NCBI RefSeq assembly: GCF_000298195.1
Contig: NZ_BAHC01000050.1
Span: 1-47,408 of the forward strand
DNA: 47,408 nucleotides
DNA from: Gordonia rhizosphera NBRC 16068
GTDB lineage: Bacteria > Actinomycetota > Actinomycetes > Mycobacteriales > Mycobacteriaceae
Direction of reading: 5' to 3'
Position 1 is the stretch's first letter, and every line of letters starts with the position of its first letter. Below are positions 1 through 8,479 of the stretch, piece after piece. The position numbers and the translations under genes are program-made. Below the pieces are notes generated by a model. It worked only from the letters and a program-made list of their open reading frames with translations, made no database searches and was not told the origin of the DNA.

Positions 1-873
1 TTGTGTCTTGTCGCGGCAAACACGGTGAGTCCCACTTACCAAGCAAGCGCGGCTGTCGTTCTGTTCCCTCCGTTGGTTGAGGCGCAGCCGGACGCGGGAG
101 GCCAGCAACCGGTTAGCAATCCGTATCTGCAACTTGCGGGACTTGAACAGGCGGTAGACGTCCTGTCGAGGACAATGAACTCGCAGAAGGTTGCGGGGGA
201 AGTCGCAAATGAAGCGCCGGATGGTTCCTATGTCACCGCACGAGACGTGGCAACCACAGGTCCGATTCTGAATATTACTGCGACATCCGATACGCCCGCG
301 GGCGCACTCGCAACCCTTTCAGCGGCCGAGAACCGAGTGCAATCTGTACTGGTAAGCCTTCAGGAGAACGAACGAATCGAGCCTCGCTACTACATTACGT
401 CGTCCATCCTGACTTCGGATGCAACGGCGGTGCGCGTGGGTAAGCAGCAGTTGCGCGCGGTGATTTTTGCTGCTGGCATTGGATTGGTTGGCACTGCAGG
501 TGTTGTGGCCGTCGTGGATGCAGTGCTTGCGGCGCGTCGATCTCGCCGAAAGACTCTGGCTGGCAGTGAATCAGATGATGGCGGATTCGAATCGACGGAC
601 GTACCGTCGAAATCTGATGACGATGGCTACGAATCGACGGACGTACTTTCAGAATCTGATGACGATGGCTACGAATCGACGGACGTACTTTCAGAATCTG
701 ATGACGATGGCTACGAATCGACGGACGTACTTTCAGAATCTGATGACGATGGCTACGAATCGACGGACGTACTTTCAGAATCTGATGACGATGGCTACGA
801 ATCGGAGGCTTCTCCTGGCGAGGACCACGGCGGACTCATGTCGAGCAATGACAGTGGGGTTTCGAAGCAGTGA
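1..873 (+). CDS. Wzz/CpsC-like polysaccharide chain-length regulator, C-terminal part, with repetitive acidic tail
   Basis: The reading frame is already open at the window edge, so the true start and first membrane segment lie upstream; the TTG at base 1 is only the edge. The visible part begins in the periplasmic Wzz region (TYQASAAVVLFPP), runs about 150 residues and ends in a membrane segment at about residues 151-175 followed by Arg-rich sequence. Wzz proteins sit in the inner membrane and set polymer length with Wzy. The remaining ~110 residues are a cytoplasmic acidic tail made of 14-residue repeats (consensus ESDDDGYESTDVLS). No BY-kinase domain follows, unlike many actinobacterial CpsCD fusions. 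The stop overlaps the start of the polymerase gene (GTGA), so the two are probably translationally coupled. The family is fairly sure; the tail's role is unknown. Confidence 0.75.
   Translation: MCLVAANTVSPTYQASAAVVLFPPLVEAQPDAGGQQPVSNPYLQLAGLEQAVDVLSRTMNSQKVAGEVANEAPDGSYVTARDVATTGPILNITATSDTPAGALATLSAAENRVQSVLVSLQENERIEPRYYITSSILTSDATAVRVGKQQLRAVIFAAGIGLVGTAGVVAVVDAVLAARRSRRKTLAGSESDDGGFESTDVPSKSDDDGYESTDVLSESDDDGYESTDVLSESDDDGYESTDVLSESDDDGYESTDVLSESDDDGYESEASPGEDHGGLMSSNDSGVSKQ
568..804 (+). repeat. In-frame 42-bp tandem repeats in the Wzz-like tail
   Basis: Units lie at 568-609 (diverged), 610-651, 652-693, 694-735 and 736-777, with a partial 27-base unit at 778-804. The three units 652-777 are identical base for base and 610-651 differs only at its first base. 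Each encodes 14 residues with one Tyr in an acidic setting (DDDGYES); the first unit has Phe instead. The unit is divisible by three, so gain or loss of copies changes tail length without a frameshift. Confidence 0.97.
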
Positions 874-2222
874 CCGATGTCGTTCGGCGGCGCTCTCAAA
901 CGAAGGCGAGGCTCGACGCGACGGCCTTTCTGAGCATCTACGCCGTGTTAGCTTTGCTCATACCGTCGAAACAGAGTATTGCCGCCCTCGGAGGCGCAGG
1001 ACACCCGTCTCGATTGGTCGCGTTGCTTGGCGCGCTTTGGTGGCTATGGAACCTGCTGCATAGGAGTGAGACAGCTCAAACTCGGCGCCAACCCGTTCGT
1101 GTTGCCTGGGGAATATTTGTGGTCGCGGCCATGGTCAGTTATGTGGCCGCAATGATCCGGCCGATCAAACCATTTGAAATTAGTGTTGCAGATCTCGGAC
1201 TGCTATCCCTCTTCGCCTGGTCTGGGATCATTCTCTTGGCAAACGACGGAATTCCGACGTTTGAGAAGCTTTGGAAGTTGCTTTGGCGGGTTTCGTTATT
1301 GGGTGGAATTGTCGCGGTTATTGGAATTATCCAGTTTGTGACAAAACAACCCGTGGTTAACCTCCTTCAAATACCGGGGCTTAGCGAGAACCAGGTGTAC
1401 GCAGCCGTCTCCGTTCGGGAAGGTTTTACCAGGCCGGCGTCGACCGCGGTCCATCCAATAGAATTTGGCGTGGTTATGTCGGTTATTCTTCCGATCGCAG
1501 TGACTTGTGGAATCGTGCTAAAAGATAAGTACTGGTTGCTCCGTTGGTTGCCGGCCTTGGCGATTGGCGCTGCGATTCCGCTTTCCATCTCGCGTACTGC
1601 AATCGTTGGCAGTGCCGTGGCTATGCTGATACTGTTGCCGAGTTGGACTTCACGAACTCGGCGCTGGGCAATTCCGGTTGGACTGGTATTCGTGGTCGGA
1701 CTATTTCTTTCCGTACCGGGAATACTTGGAACGATCAGCGGGCTATTCACGAGTATTTCGGGTGACCCAAGCGCCAGGTCGCGGACAGACAGTTATGCAA
1801 TTGCGTGGGACTTTATCCAGACTTCGCCTTTTGTTGGTCGAGGGTTTGGAACATTCTTGCCAGCGTATTGGATCTTTGATAACCAGTACGTGAATCTAAT
1901 GGTCGAGACGGGGATATTCGGCACGCTGGCGATGATTGCTCTTATCATGACTGCATTGCTTGTTGCCCGCCGCGCCGCGCGGCGCAGCGATGATGAGCGT
2001 GTGCGTCACTTCGGTTACGCGCTTGCCGCGTCGGTCGGCGCGGGTGGGTGCTGCATGGCCCTGTACGACCTGCTGGCGTTCCCGATGTCGGCGGGACTAC
2101 TCTTTCTCATCGTTGGTCTTTCTGGAGCAATCTGGCGTTTGCAGCGCGAAAGCGAGACCGGATCCGTTCAAGCAAATGGACCCGGAGGCGGCAACCGGGT
2201 AGATGCCGGTCACCTCACCTAG
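870..2222 (+). CDS. Wzy-like O-antigen polymerase/ligase family membrane protein
   Basis: This 450-residue protein has about ten hydrophobic segments. Around residues 190-340 it has features of the O-antigen ligase/polymerase (Wzy_C) family: a long loop starting with a TRPASTAVHPIEFG stretch, an arginine-containing SRTAIVG segment, and GRGFGTF near residue 322. Such proteins join lipid-linked repeat units into polymer on the outer face of the membrane. It starts with GTG at 870, overlapping the stop of the Wzz-like gene, which fits a Wzz/Wzy pair. A WaaL-type ligase cannot be excluded from sequence alone, but a Wzx-like flippase lies downstream. The GC content is visibly lower than in the core genes to the right. 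Confidence 0.8.
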   Translation: MTDVVRRRSQTKARLDATAFLSIYAVLALLIPSKQSIAALGGAGHPSRLVALLGALWWLWNLLHRSETAQTRRQPVRVAWGIFVVAAMVSYVAAMIRPIKPFEISVADLGLLSLFAWSGIILLANDGIPTFEKLWKLLWRVSLLGGIVAVIGIIQFVTKQPVVNLLQIPGLSENQVYAAVSVREGFTRPASTAVHPIEFGVVMSVILPIAVTCGIVLKDKYWLLRWLPALAIGAAIPLSISRTAIVGSAVAMLILLPSWTSRTRRWAIPVGLVFVVGLFLSVPGILGTISGLFTSISGDPSARSRTDSYAIAWDFIQTSPFVGRGFGTFLPAYWIFDNQYVNLMVETGIFGTLAMIALIMTALLVARRAARRSDDERVRHFGYALAASVGAGGCCMALYDLLAFPMSAGLLFLIVGLSGAIWRLQRESETGSVQANGPGGGNRVDAGHLT

Positions 2223-3111
2223 GAAGCAGGGTGTCCGAACACTGGATTTCCGGGGGACGCCTTGAGGGCATCAGAAGAGATACGGTAGATGCCGCGCTCT
2301 CTCGGTGTCCCCGCGCAAGCCACGACAGTTCGCTTAGAACCGTCAAGAATAAGTATGCGTACGCGCCAGCTGCGCTGTGCCTCCGGCGGTAAAGGCGCAC
2401 GCGGTTGACAATCTGCATCGCATGAGTCCGGGGGGACTGCCCCGATTGACCTCCCACGTGAGTTACCGTCGAATGCGGGTTGTACACAGTCAGCCAACCG
2501 GCGTCGCGAGCCTGTAGACAGAAGTCTGTCTCCTCGGAGTACAGAAAGTAGGTTGGATCCCACCCTCCGAGCTCGCGGAAGCACCGACGGTCAATGAGCA
2601 TGGCGGCACCGAGTGCCCAATCTACGGAGTGTGAATACTCGTACTCCGCTGGGTCGTTCACGTACTCACTAAACGCCTTGAGGCCCGTGAATCCCAATCC
2701 TGTCGCGCGTCCGAGCGATGGCTCACGTCGTAGTGACTTGGCGAGAGAACCGTCAGCGTTGAGTATTCGAGGAGCGGCAATGCCAACGGCCGGCGCAGCG
2801 AGCGTATCTAACAACGGCGCGAGGAAGCCTTCCGCCACTGTCGCGTCGGGGTTAAGGATGAGTAGTGGCCCATCGAGTCGGCAATGTTGCTCTGCGAGAT
2901 TGATCCCAGCCGCATAACCGATGTTGTTCGAGCGGACGAGCAGGCAGTCCGCTCGGGCCTCCACGATTTCGGGTGTGGAATCTTGAGATCCGTTGTCGAC
3001 GACGACGATCTCGAACGAATAGCCCGACAGGCCGGCGATGAGAGAGTCCAAGAGTCCTGTGATGACCGCTGCACTGTTATACGACACGACGGCGACGCTC
3101 ACCGAAACCAT
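2215..3111 (-). CDS. Family 2 glycosyltransferase, rhamnosyltransferase-like
   Basis: This 298-residue GT-A enzyme has an N-terminal nucleotide-binding start (VAVVSYNS...VVVDNGSQDST), a metal-binding region LNPDA near residue 87 and an acidic catalytic region SEETDFC near residue 193. It resembles cytoplasmic WbbL-type rhamnosyltransferases that add sugars to a lipid-linked repeat unit; donor and acceptor cannot be read from sequence. Its last 8 bases overlap the end of the convergent polymerase gene. The ATG at 3111 sits just before the first beta strand, so the start is probable although only a weak ribosome-binding site is seen. It is divergent from the next glycosyltransferase. Confidence 0.85.
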   Translation of the reverse strand: MVSVSVAVVSYNSAAVITGLLDSLIAGLSGYSFEIVVVDNGSQDSTPEIVEARADCLLVRSNNIGYAAGINLAEQHCRLDGPLLILNPDATVAEGFLAPLLDTLAAPAVGIAAPRILNADGSLAKSLRREPSLGRATGLGFTGLKAFSEYVNDPAEYEYSHSVDWALGAAMLIDRRCFRELGGWDPTYFLYSEETDFCLQARDAGWLTVYNPHSTVTHVGGQSGQSPRTHAMQIVNRVRLYRRRHSAAGAYAYLFLTVLSELSWLARGHRESAASTVSLLMPSRRPPEIQCSDTLLPR

Positions 3112-3221
3112 GACTGAACTCTAGCCCCGCAACTGCAGATCGCGTCTGCGTAATCGTTCTGTCTCGAGGCTAACGCCGAACGCCGCGACCGACCATGGCC
3201 AGAACGTCGCCTTCCAAACCT

Positions 3222-3240
3222 CCAAACTGTTACCGTTTGG
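3222..3240 (+). promoter_or_regulatory. Small hairpin directly before a GTG start
   Basis: CCAAAC (3222-3227) and GTTTGG (3235-3240) form a perfect 6-bp stem with a 7-base loop, ending 4 bases before the GTG at 3245. No Shine-Dalgarno motif is visible there, so the stem occupies the expected ribosome-binding region. It may affect translation or simply be chance. Confidence 0.3.
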
Positions 3241-3244
3241 CGTT

Positions 3245-4453
3245 GTGACGCGGCTCCTGCTGATTGCTCCGACCTGTGATGGAACGGACGTGGGCGAGTC
3301 CTGGGTTGCGTACAACTGGGCGAGTCGTTTGGGGGAGCGGTATGACACCACGCTGCTCACCTACCACAAGAGAGATCGCCCCCTGGCGACGCCGCAACTT
3401 CCAGGTTTGCGGGTTGTTGAGTGGCGTGATCCCCCACTGGTTGGGCGATATGAGCGGCTGAACAGCATGATGAAACCAGGCTACGTTCCATTCTGCGGCA
3501 AGGCGCGGCGTTGGGTGCGCCGCGCAATCGCGGGCGGGGAGCACTTCGACCTGGCATTTCAGCCGGTTCCTGTCGCGATGCGATATCCGTCGCCCATGAC
3601 CGGACTCGGCATCCCTTTTGTTTTCGGGCCTGTTGGCGGAGGCTTGTCGTCACCGCCAGCATTCGGCGCTGACGAAGATACGTCTCCTTGGTTTGTCCGA
3701 CTGCGCGCCCTCGATGGATGGCGGCTGCATCACGACTGGCTATTGCGTCGCACTTATGAGGACGCCGCCTGTGTGCTGGGAATCGGAGAGTATGTTCGAA
3801 CCCAACTCGAAGATATTGAGATACAGGCCTTCAGGGTGATGAGCGAGACGGGTCTCTCCGAAATACCTCCGCCGGTAGATAGATCAGACCGCACAGGTCC
3901 TGTGAGGCTCCTCTACGTTGGACGGCTCGTGCGGACGAAGGGGGCTCGCGACGCCATACGGGCATTAAGCCTGATTCGGGATCTGGAGGTGATGTTCGAC
4001 ATCGTTGGTGATGGACCTGACAGGGACGCATGTGAATCCGAAGCACGCGAGCTCGGGCTCGGTGAACGTGTCGTGTTTCATGGCGCACAACCACGCTCTG
4101 CGGTATCTGAACGATATCGGGCTGCGGACGTGTTTGTCTTCCCTAGCTACCAGGAACCAGGAGGGAACGTCGTGCCCGAGGCCATGAGCTTCGGGTTGCC
4201 TGTCGTCGTCTGTAACCGCGGGGGTCCCGGCCTCGCAACCACGGACGACTGTGCAATTCGGTTGGCCGTCGAGTCGCCTGAGGCCCTGTCACAGGATGTC
4301 GCGAATGCTGTCCGAACTCTTGTCAACGACTCCGCGTTGCGCCATAAGATGGGAATGATAGCCAGGAAACGTGCCCAAACGTACTTGATGTGGGACAGCA
4401 AAGTGGATGAGTTGTCGGAGATCTTCGAACACGTCCTCGCGAGTGCGCGTTGA
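3245..4453 (+). CDS. GT4-like (GT-B fold) glycosyltransferase
   Basis: This 402-residue protein has the two halves of a GT-B enzyme. The C-terminal Rossmann half carries LLYVGRLVRTKGARDAI (about residue 222 on), VGDGPD, and the nucleotide-sugar EX7E motif in QEPGGNVVPEAMSFG near residue 302. It should transfer a sugar to the growing lipid-linked repeat unit in the cytoplasm. The GTG at 3245 immediately precedes the first beta strand (TRLLLIAPTCDG), which decides the start despite the missing ribosome-binding site. It is divergent from the GT2 gene on its left. Donor specificity is unknown. Confidence 0.85.
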   Translation: MTRLLLIAPTCDGTDVGESWVAYNWASRLGERYDTTLLTYHKRDRPLATPQLPGLRVVEWRDPPLVGRYERLNSMMKPGYVPFCGKARRWVRRAIAGGEHFDLAFQPVPVAMRYPSPMTGLGIPFVFGPVGGGLSSPPAFGADEDTSPWFVRLRALDGWRLHHDWLLRRTYEDAACVLGIGEYVRTQLEDIEIQAFRVMSETGLSEIPPPVDRSDRTGPVRLLYVGRLVRTKGARDAIRALSLIRDLEVMFDIVGDGPDRDACESEARELGLGERVVFHGAQPRSAVSERYRAADVFVFPSYQEPGGNVVPEAMSFGLPVVVCNRGGPGLATTDDCAIRLAVESPEALSQDVANAVRTLVNDSALRHKMGMIARKRAQTYLMWDSKVDELSEIFEHVLASAR

Positions 4454-4792
4454 CGATGGGTCTCCCCAGACCTGTGTGGCGTTGCGGTTCATGACGATGG
4501 GTGATTCACCATCGACAAGGTGGCGACGGCCCGAAAAGTCACTTGGCCGCAATCCGGTTGCGGGCAATGACCCGCTGCAACGAGTCGGGCAGGCTTCTGA
4601 TCGAGCCACCGAAGCACGACCGGGTCACCGCCGCCACCGCCGGCAGACCGTCCTGGGTCGGGTGGTGAATCGCTCCGGGTTTGGTGCACACCTGGCTACC
4701 AGGTTTGCACCAAACCCGAGGCGATTCATGATTCTCACGCGATGTTTCGTGGTTCGATTGCTGGACGACGGCACGTGGTGCATGGTTGGCTG
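4454..4792 (+). other. Intergenic region with a long palindrome; no convincing gene
   Basis: Between the glycosyltransferase and the lipoprotein gene there is no ORF with family resemblance on either strand. The notable content is the 61-base palindrome at 4667-4727. A minus-strand stretch around 4540-4620 is rich in sense codons but has no recognisable domain. Confidence 0.6.
4667..4727. repeat. 61-base near-perfect palindrome (29-bp arms, 3-base loop)
   Basis: The left arm 4667-4695 and right arm 4699-4727 are reverse complements except for three positions, around the central triplet CTA. The arms include GGGTTTGGTGCA and TGCACCAAACCC. There is no T-tract after it, so a classic intrinsic terminator is not obvious. 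It ends 65 bases before the preferred start of the lipoprotein gene. Confidence 0.9.
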
Positions 4793-5779
4793 ATGGCCCT
4801 CCGTGATTCCCATCGTGCGGTGCGAACCAACGTCATCGCGTTGGGTGTCTGCTTGCTACTCGTGTCGGTCCTGAGTATGGCGTGTGATGCCGGTGGGACG
4901 AAACGCGCGGATTCGTCCAGGCGGGAAACGGTGCGGCCCACAAGCGACGTCACGCCCGCCGTCGTGAATCGCGACATGAGAAACTGCGTTGCCATTCCAA
5001 GTGCATGCGGCTATCCCGATCAAACCAACACAGGCGTTCCCGCCAACATCAGGTTGATCTCCTCGGGCTCGATAACGGCTTCTAGAGAGGGGCAGGTCAT
5101 CGACGGGATGAATGTCACAGGAGAGGTCGTCGTCACGGCCTCGAATGTGACGATCAAGAACTCTCGCGTGACGGGTGGCCGTGGAGCGGGATCAGCGGAC
5201 TGGGTGATTGTTATTCGGCCGGGTGTAAAGAACCTTACAGTTGCTGATTCGGAAATATTGACTCCGCCGGGGACAGCCCAGGATATCGCTTGTATCCTCA
5301 ATATCGGCGATGCGAAGCCAGTCATTCGACGAGTGAACATTCATGGATGCAGTGCCGGTGTTTCATCGGGCGGAGGAAGCGTTGAGGATTCCTATTTCCA
5401 CGACATGTCGCAAGTGGCCGGTCTGTCTCACAATGTGGGTATTGCATCAAACGGTGGGGGCGGAATGACGATACGGAGAAATACTGTCTTCAATCAGTTT
5501 TCACAGACGGCCGCGATCGCGTTCTATCAAGATTTTTCGGCTCAGTCGGACAATCTGGTTGAAGACAATTTCGTCTCGGGTGGGAGCTATTGTTTCTACG
5601 GTGGAACCGGGTCGCGTGGCCGAACTTCCAACATTAGATTTGTTAACAATCGGTTGACTCGACACTTTTTTCCAAACTGCGGTGTCTTTGGTCCAATAGC
5701 TTCATTTTCGATCGACGATCCAGGAAATTTGTTTGTTGGAAACTACTGGGACGACAATGGCGAAACGGTGACCCCGTGA
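4793..5779 (+). CDS. Secreted lipoprotein with right-handed parallel beta-helix
   Basis: From the ATG at 4793 the 328-residue product has a lipoprotein signal: a charged n-region, a hydrophobic core (ALGVCLLLVSVLSMAC) and a lipobox LSMAC. The upstream ATG at 4742 would bury this signal and is less likely. From about residue 75 on the sequence has repeating short strands of the beta-helix type (ITASREGQVIDGMNVTGEV, VTASNVTIKNSRV, IRRNTVFNQF, VEDNFVSGG). Such folds occur in polysaccharide lyases, epimerases and glycan-binding proteins; no catalytic set could be assigned. It would be anchored outside the cytoplasmic membrane. Its stop overlaps the GTG of the next gene by 4 bases, implying joint expression. 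GC content is low (26 of 60 bases at 5641-5700). Confidence 0.7.
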   Translation: MALRDSHRAVRTNVIALGVCLLLVSVLSMACDAGGTKRADSSRRETVRPTSDVTPAVVNRDMRNCVAIPSACGYPDQTNTGVPANIRLISSGSITASREGQVIDGMNVTGEVVVTASNVTIKNSRVTGGRGAGSADWVIVIRPGVKNLTVADSEILTPPGTAQDIACILNIGDAKPVIRRVNIHGCSAGVSSGGGSVEDSYFHDMSQVAGLSHNVGIASNGGGGMTIRRNTVFNQFSQTAAIAFYQDFSAQSDNLVEDNFVSGGSYCFYGGTGSRGRTSNIRFVNNRLTRHFFPNCGVFGPIASFSIDDPGNLFVGNYWDDNGETVTP

Positions 5780-7587
5780 ATTGGCGATCTGATACTCAGG
5801 AATTGCTTGGTGAGTATATGGAGCGTGGCGCAATTCTGGCGAGTTTCGAAAAACCAGGCGGCGTCCTCGGAGCCAGCGAATGGCGATCTGCGCTCGACTT
5901 GTTCAGCGGATCAGTAGATTTGAATGAGAAGTTTTCAACGGGATGTCAGCTGATCTGCTGGAACTGCATCCCCTCGACGAGTCGTGACGGCTGGCTGAAC
6001 CTCGTGGTCGGCCCTCGTACGGCGAGTGGGGACCTTTCAGACGATGCGGTACGCGCAGCGGCGACAGACTCGCATTCGAGTGTGGATGCGAAGATACTAC
6101 CGCCATTCGCTGCCTTCGTGGCCACTCGTGGCGGTGCATCAGCAGTATGTGATGAGTTGGGCTTCCGCCACCTATACCGTCGTGCTGGAGATGGTTGGTG
6201 CGGTATCTCGACATCAGCTCGATCACTTGCGCTGATCGAGGAGACTGAATTCGATCTGGCGTCGATTGCGACCAACAGTCTGCTCGGCTGGCAGGTATCT
6301 GCGCAGACGTGGTTCCAAGGAGTCGAGAAATGCGGGCCGGGTGAGTTCGTCACCGTTGCCGATGGCGCACTCAAATACCATCGACCTACGGGTACACGCG
6401 TGCATCACGAGTTCGTAGACCTCGATGACGCAACGCGCAGGGCGGCTGCGCTGTTGCGCGACATCGTCGTTGCTTACGTCACAGAGCACCCCGAGAGCGT
6501 TCTGCAGTTGACTGGTGGGCTCGACTCAAGACTGTTGCTTGCGGCAATGCCACGAGAAATGCGCGCACAGACCGACACCATGACGCTCGCCACGACCGGA
6601 AGCGCCGATGCTGCAATCGCGGCGAAGTTGGCTGCCAAGTACGACATGCGCCATGAGGTCCGATCGATGGATGGACTTCACGCTCTGGATCCCGCTGCGG
6701 CATTCCGGCTCTGCTTGACCGCAGCGCGGAGACTCGAATCTTCCGTTGACCCGATCGCGGCCGCAGCCGTGGATTTTGCGGAACTCCATTCGGGCGGTCG
6801 GCCACGCATCGCAGGTCTAGGCGGCGAGGTTGCCCGAGGTTTCTATTACCTTAGCCGGCCCAGGGACGTACCTGTGACACGTCGACGTGTCGATCGACTC
6901 GCGAAATGGCGGATGTTCACGAACGAGTCGGCGCCCGCGGAAATGTTCACCGAGGATTTCCGCTTTTCACGATTCAACTTTGCGCTCGAGGCGGTCTACG
7001 AAGCCTTCCTCAAGACAGAGCGTGGATGGTTTGATGCGATGGATTCCTTCTACCTGCACCAACGGGTGCACCGATGGGCTGGCACTCTTGCGTCAGCTAG
7101 TGCGATGGAACGAACAATCGTAAATCCGATGCTGGATTCAGAATTTCTTGACATCGTCAATTCGGTACCACCCCAATATAAAGCGCGTGCCCGTTTTCTG
7201 AGCGGTATTCTGGTCGAACTCGATGATGAGCTTGCTCGGATTCCGCTTGAGTCTCGCCCGAGCCCAGAAACGTACGCAGAACCAACACTTCGTCACCGCA
7301 TTGAACTCGCGAGAGTGACGTCGGCAAAGGTAAGCGGTAAGGTAATCCAACGCTTCAGCCGTGCTAACAGGCCCCCAGACGGTGGCGCGGTCCTCGCTGC
7401 AAAAGTGGTTGAGTATTGGCGTCGAGAACCCGAAGCCCTTGGAGGCATAGTAGATTGCGGGTTATTAGATGGCGGGTGGATCGAACGAATGCTCCAGCAG
7501 GAGGAGTCAATCAGTGTGGCCGCCACAGCATTCATTGTCAACTTGATCGCCGCCCGAGGAATGCCAATATCACAGATGCGGGACTAA
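5776..7587 (+). CDS. Asparagine-synthase-like amidotransferase lacking the N-terminal catalytic Cys
   Basis: This 603-residue protein matches the AsnB/asparagine synthase family. A degenerate N-terminal glutaminase-like region runs to about residue 200, followed by the ATP-pyrophosphatase domain with the P-loop-like LTGGLDSRLLLA (about residues 240-251) and a later GLGGEVARGFY motif. Class II glutaminases need Cys at position 2; here the protein starts MNWRSD, so glutamine hydrolysis is probably lost. Relatives in polysaccharide loci (for example WbpS) amidate uronic acids, and that is one possible role here; beta-lactam-synthetase-like chemistry is another. It is translationally coupled to the beta-helix lipoprotein upstream and followed 25 bases later by a GT2 gene. 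Confidence 0.75.
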   Translation: MNWRSDTQELLGEYMERGAILASFEKPGGVLGASEWRSALDLFSGSVDLNEKFSTGCQLICWNCIPSTSRDGWLNLVVGPRTASGDLSDDAVRAAATDSHSSVDAKILPPFAAFVATRGGASAVCDELGFRHLYRRAGDGWCGISTSARSLALIEETEFDLASIATNSLLGWQVSAQTWFQGVEKCGPGEFVTVADGALKYHRPTGTRVHHEFVDLDDATRRAAALLRDIVVAYVTEHPESVLQLTGGLDSRLLLAAMPREMRAQTDTMTLATTGSADAAIAAKLAAKYDMRHEVRSMDGLHALDPAAAFRLCLTAARRLESSVDPIAAAAVDFAELHSGGRPRIAGLGGEVARGFYYLSRPRDVPVTRRRVDRLAKWRMFTNESAPAEMFTEDFRFSRFNFALEAVYEAFLKTERGWFDAMDSFYLHQRVHRWAGTLASASAMERTIVNPMLDSEFLDIVNSVPPQYKARARFLSGILVELDDELARIPLESRPSPETYAEPTLRHRIELARVTSAKVSGKVIQRFSRANRPPDGGAVLAAKVVEYWRREPEALGGIVDCGLLDGGWIERMLQQEESISVAATAFIVNLIAARGMPISQMRD

Positions 7588-7612
7588 CTTAAACGGTAGA
7601 GGATTCAAGGCC

Positions 7613-8479
7613 ATGGTCGAGGGAAAGGATCCGCACGTGCCAAGAGCAAGGATCGTGATACCTGCCCATAATGAAGAACGCGCGATCAGCCGGTTACTTG
7701 CTGCGTTAAATCCAAACGTCGGTGCCAATCCATATGAGGTAATTGTTGTATGCAATGGCTGTACTGACAGAACTGCAGACATCGCACGTGCGCAACCGGG
7801 TGTCAACGTCATCGAACTAGATCGGCCATCCAAGTTCAACGCCATGCAAGTAGGGAGCGCTTCCGCGACGGTCTTACCTTTGGTCTTCATCGATGCGGAC
7901 GTCGAGATCGGCGTAGACGATATCGCTCATCTGATTGGTCCGTTGGAGGCTGGGTCCGTGCTGGCGTCCGCGCCACTACGAGTAATTCCTCTCGGGGAAG
8001 CCAACTGGATCGTCCGTAGCTACTACAAGGTGTGGGAAAGGCTTCCACGGGTGGAATCGGGGCTATTCGGGCGAGGTGTGATTGCTTTGGCAAATGAGGC
8101 GATCGATCGCTTCGTCGCGATACCTGAGGTGATGTCGGATGATCTGGCGATCTCCGACCTTTTCAGCGAGCGAGAGCGCGTGATCGTCGCTGATTCGACA
8201 GTCGTGATTCATCCGCCGAGGACAACGGCGGCTCTATTGCGCCGGCGCGTTCGGGTCATAACTGGAATAGTGCAGGCGGAGATGCTTGGGGTCACAAACG
8301 CGACCGAGTCAAAGACCTCGGTGCGAGATCTCGTTCGCATTGCTCGCCAGTCGCCGTCTGCGGCGTTGTCTGTGCCAGTGTTTGCCGCTGTCACTGTTGC
8401 TGCACGGATACGGGCAAGATCGGTTATCAGACGACGAGACTTCGTCACTTGGCAGCGGGATGAGACATCACGGCTTTGA
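7613..8479 (+). CDS. Family 2 glycosyltransferase
   Basis: This 288-residue GT-A protein has VIPAHNEERAISRLL at the N-terminus, VVCNGCTDRT near residue 45 and the metal-binding triad DAD near residue 95. A C-terminal hydrophobic stretch (ALSVPVFAAVTVAA, about residues 247-260) suggests membrane association. It probably adds one sugar of the repeat unit. An AGAGGA-like ribosome-binding sequence precedes the ATG at 7613. Its last 12 bases overlap the end of the convergent glycosyltransferase gene. Confidence 0.83.
   Translation: MVEGKDPHVPRARIVIPAHNEERAISRLLAALNPNVGANPYEVIVVCNGCTDRTADIARAQPGVNVIELDRPSKFNAMQVGSASATVLPLVFIDADVEIGVDDIAHLIGPLEAGSVLASAPLRVIPLGEANWIVRSYYKVWERLPRVESGLFGRGVIALANEAIDRFVAIPEVMSDDLAISDLFSERERVIVADSTVVIHPPRTTAALLRRRVRVITGIVQAEMLGVTNATESKTSVRDLVRIARQSPSAALSVPVFAAVTVAARIRARSVIRRRDFVTWQRDETSRL

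Noticed and set aside
652..777. Tandem repeats considered as an assembly artefact
   Set aside because: The flanking units are diverged (568-609 and the partial 778-804) and the frame is intact, which fits a real coding repeat; exact copy number still needs long reads.
4489..4689. Minus-strand frame near the long palindrome, considered as a transposase remnant
   Set aside because: No transposase motif, DDE residues or target-site duplication could be identified.
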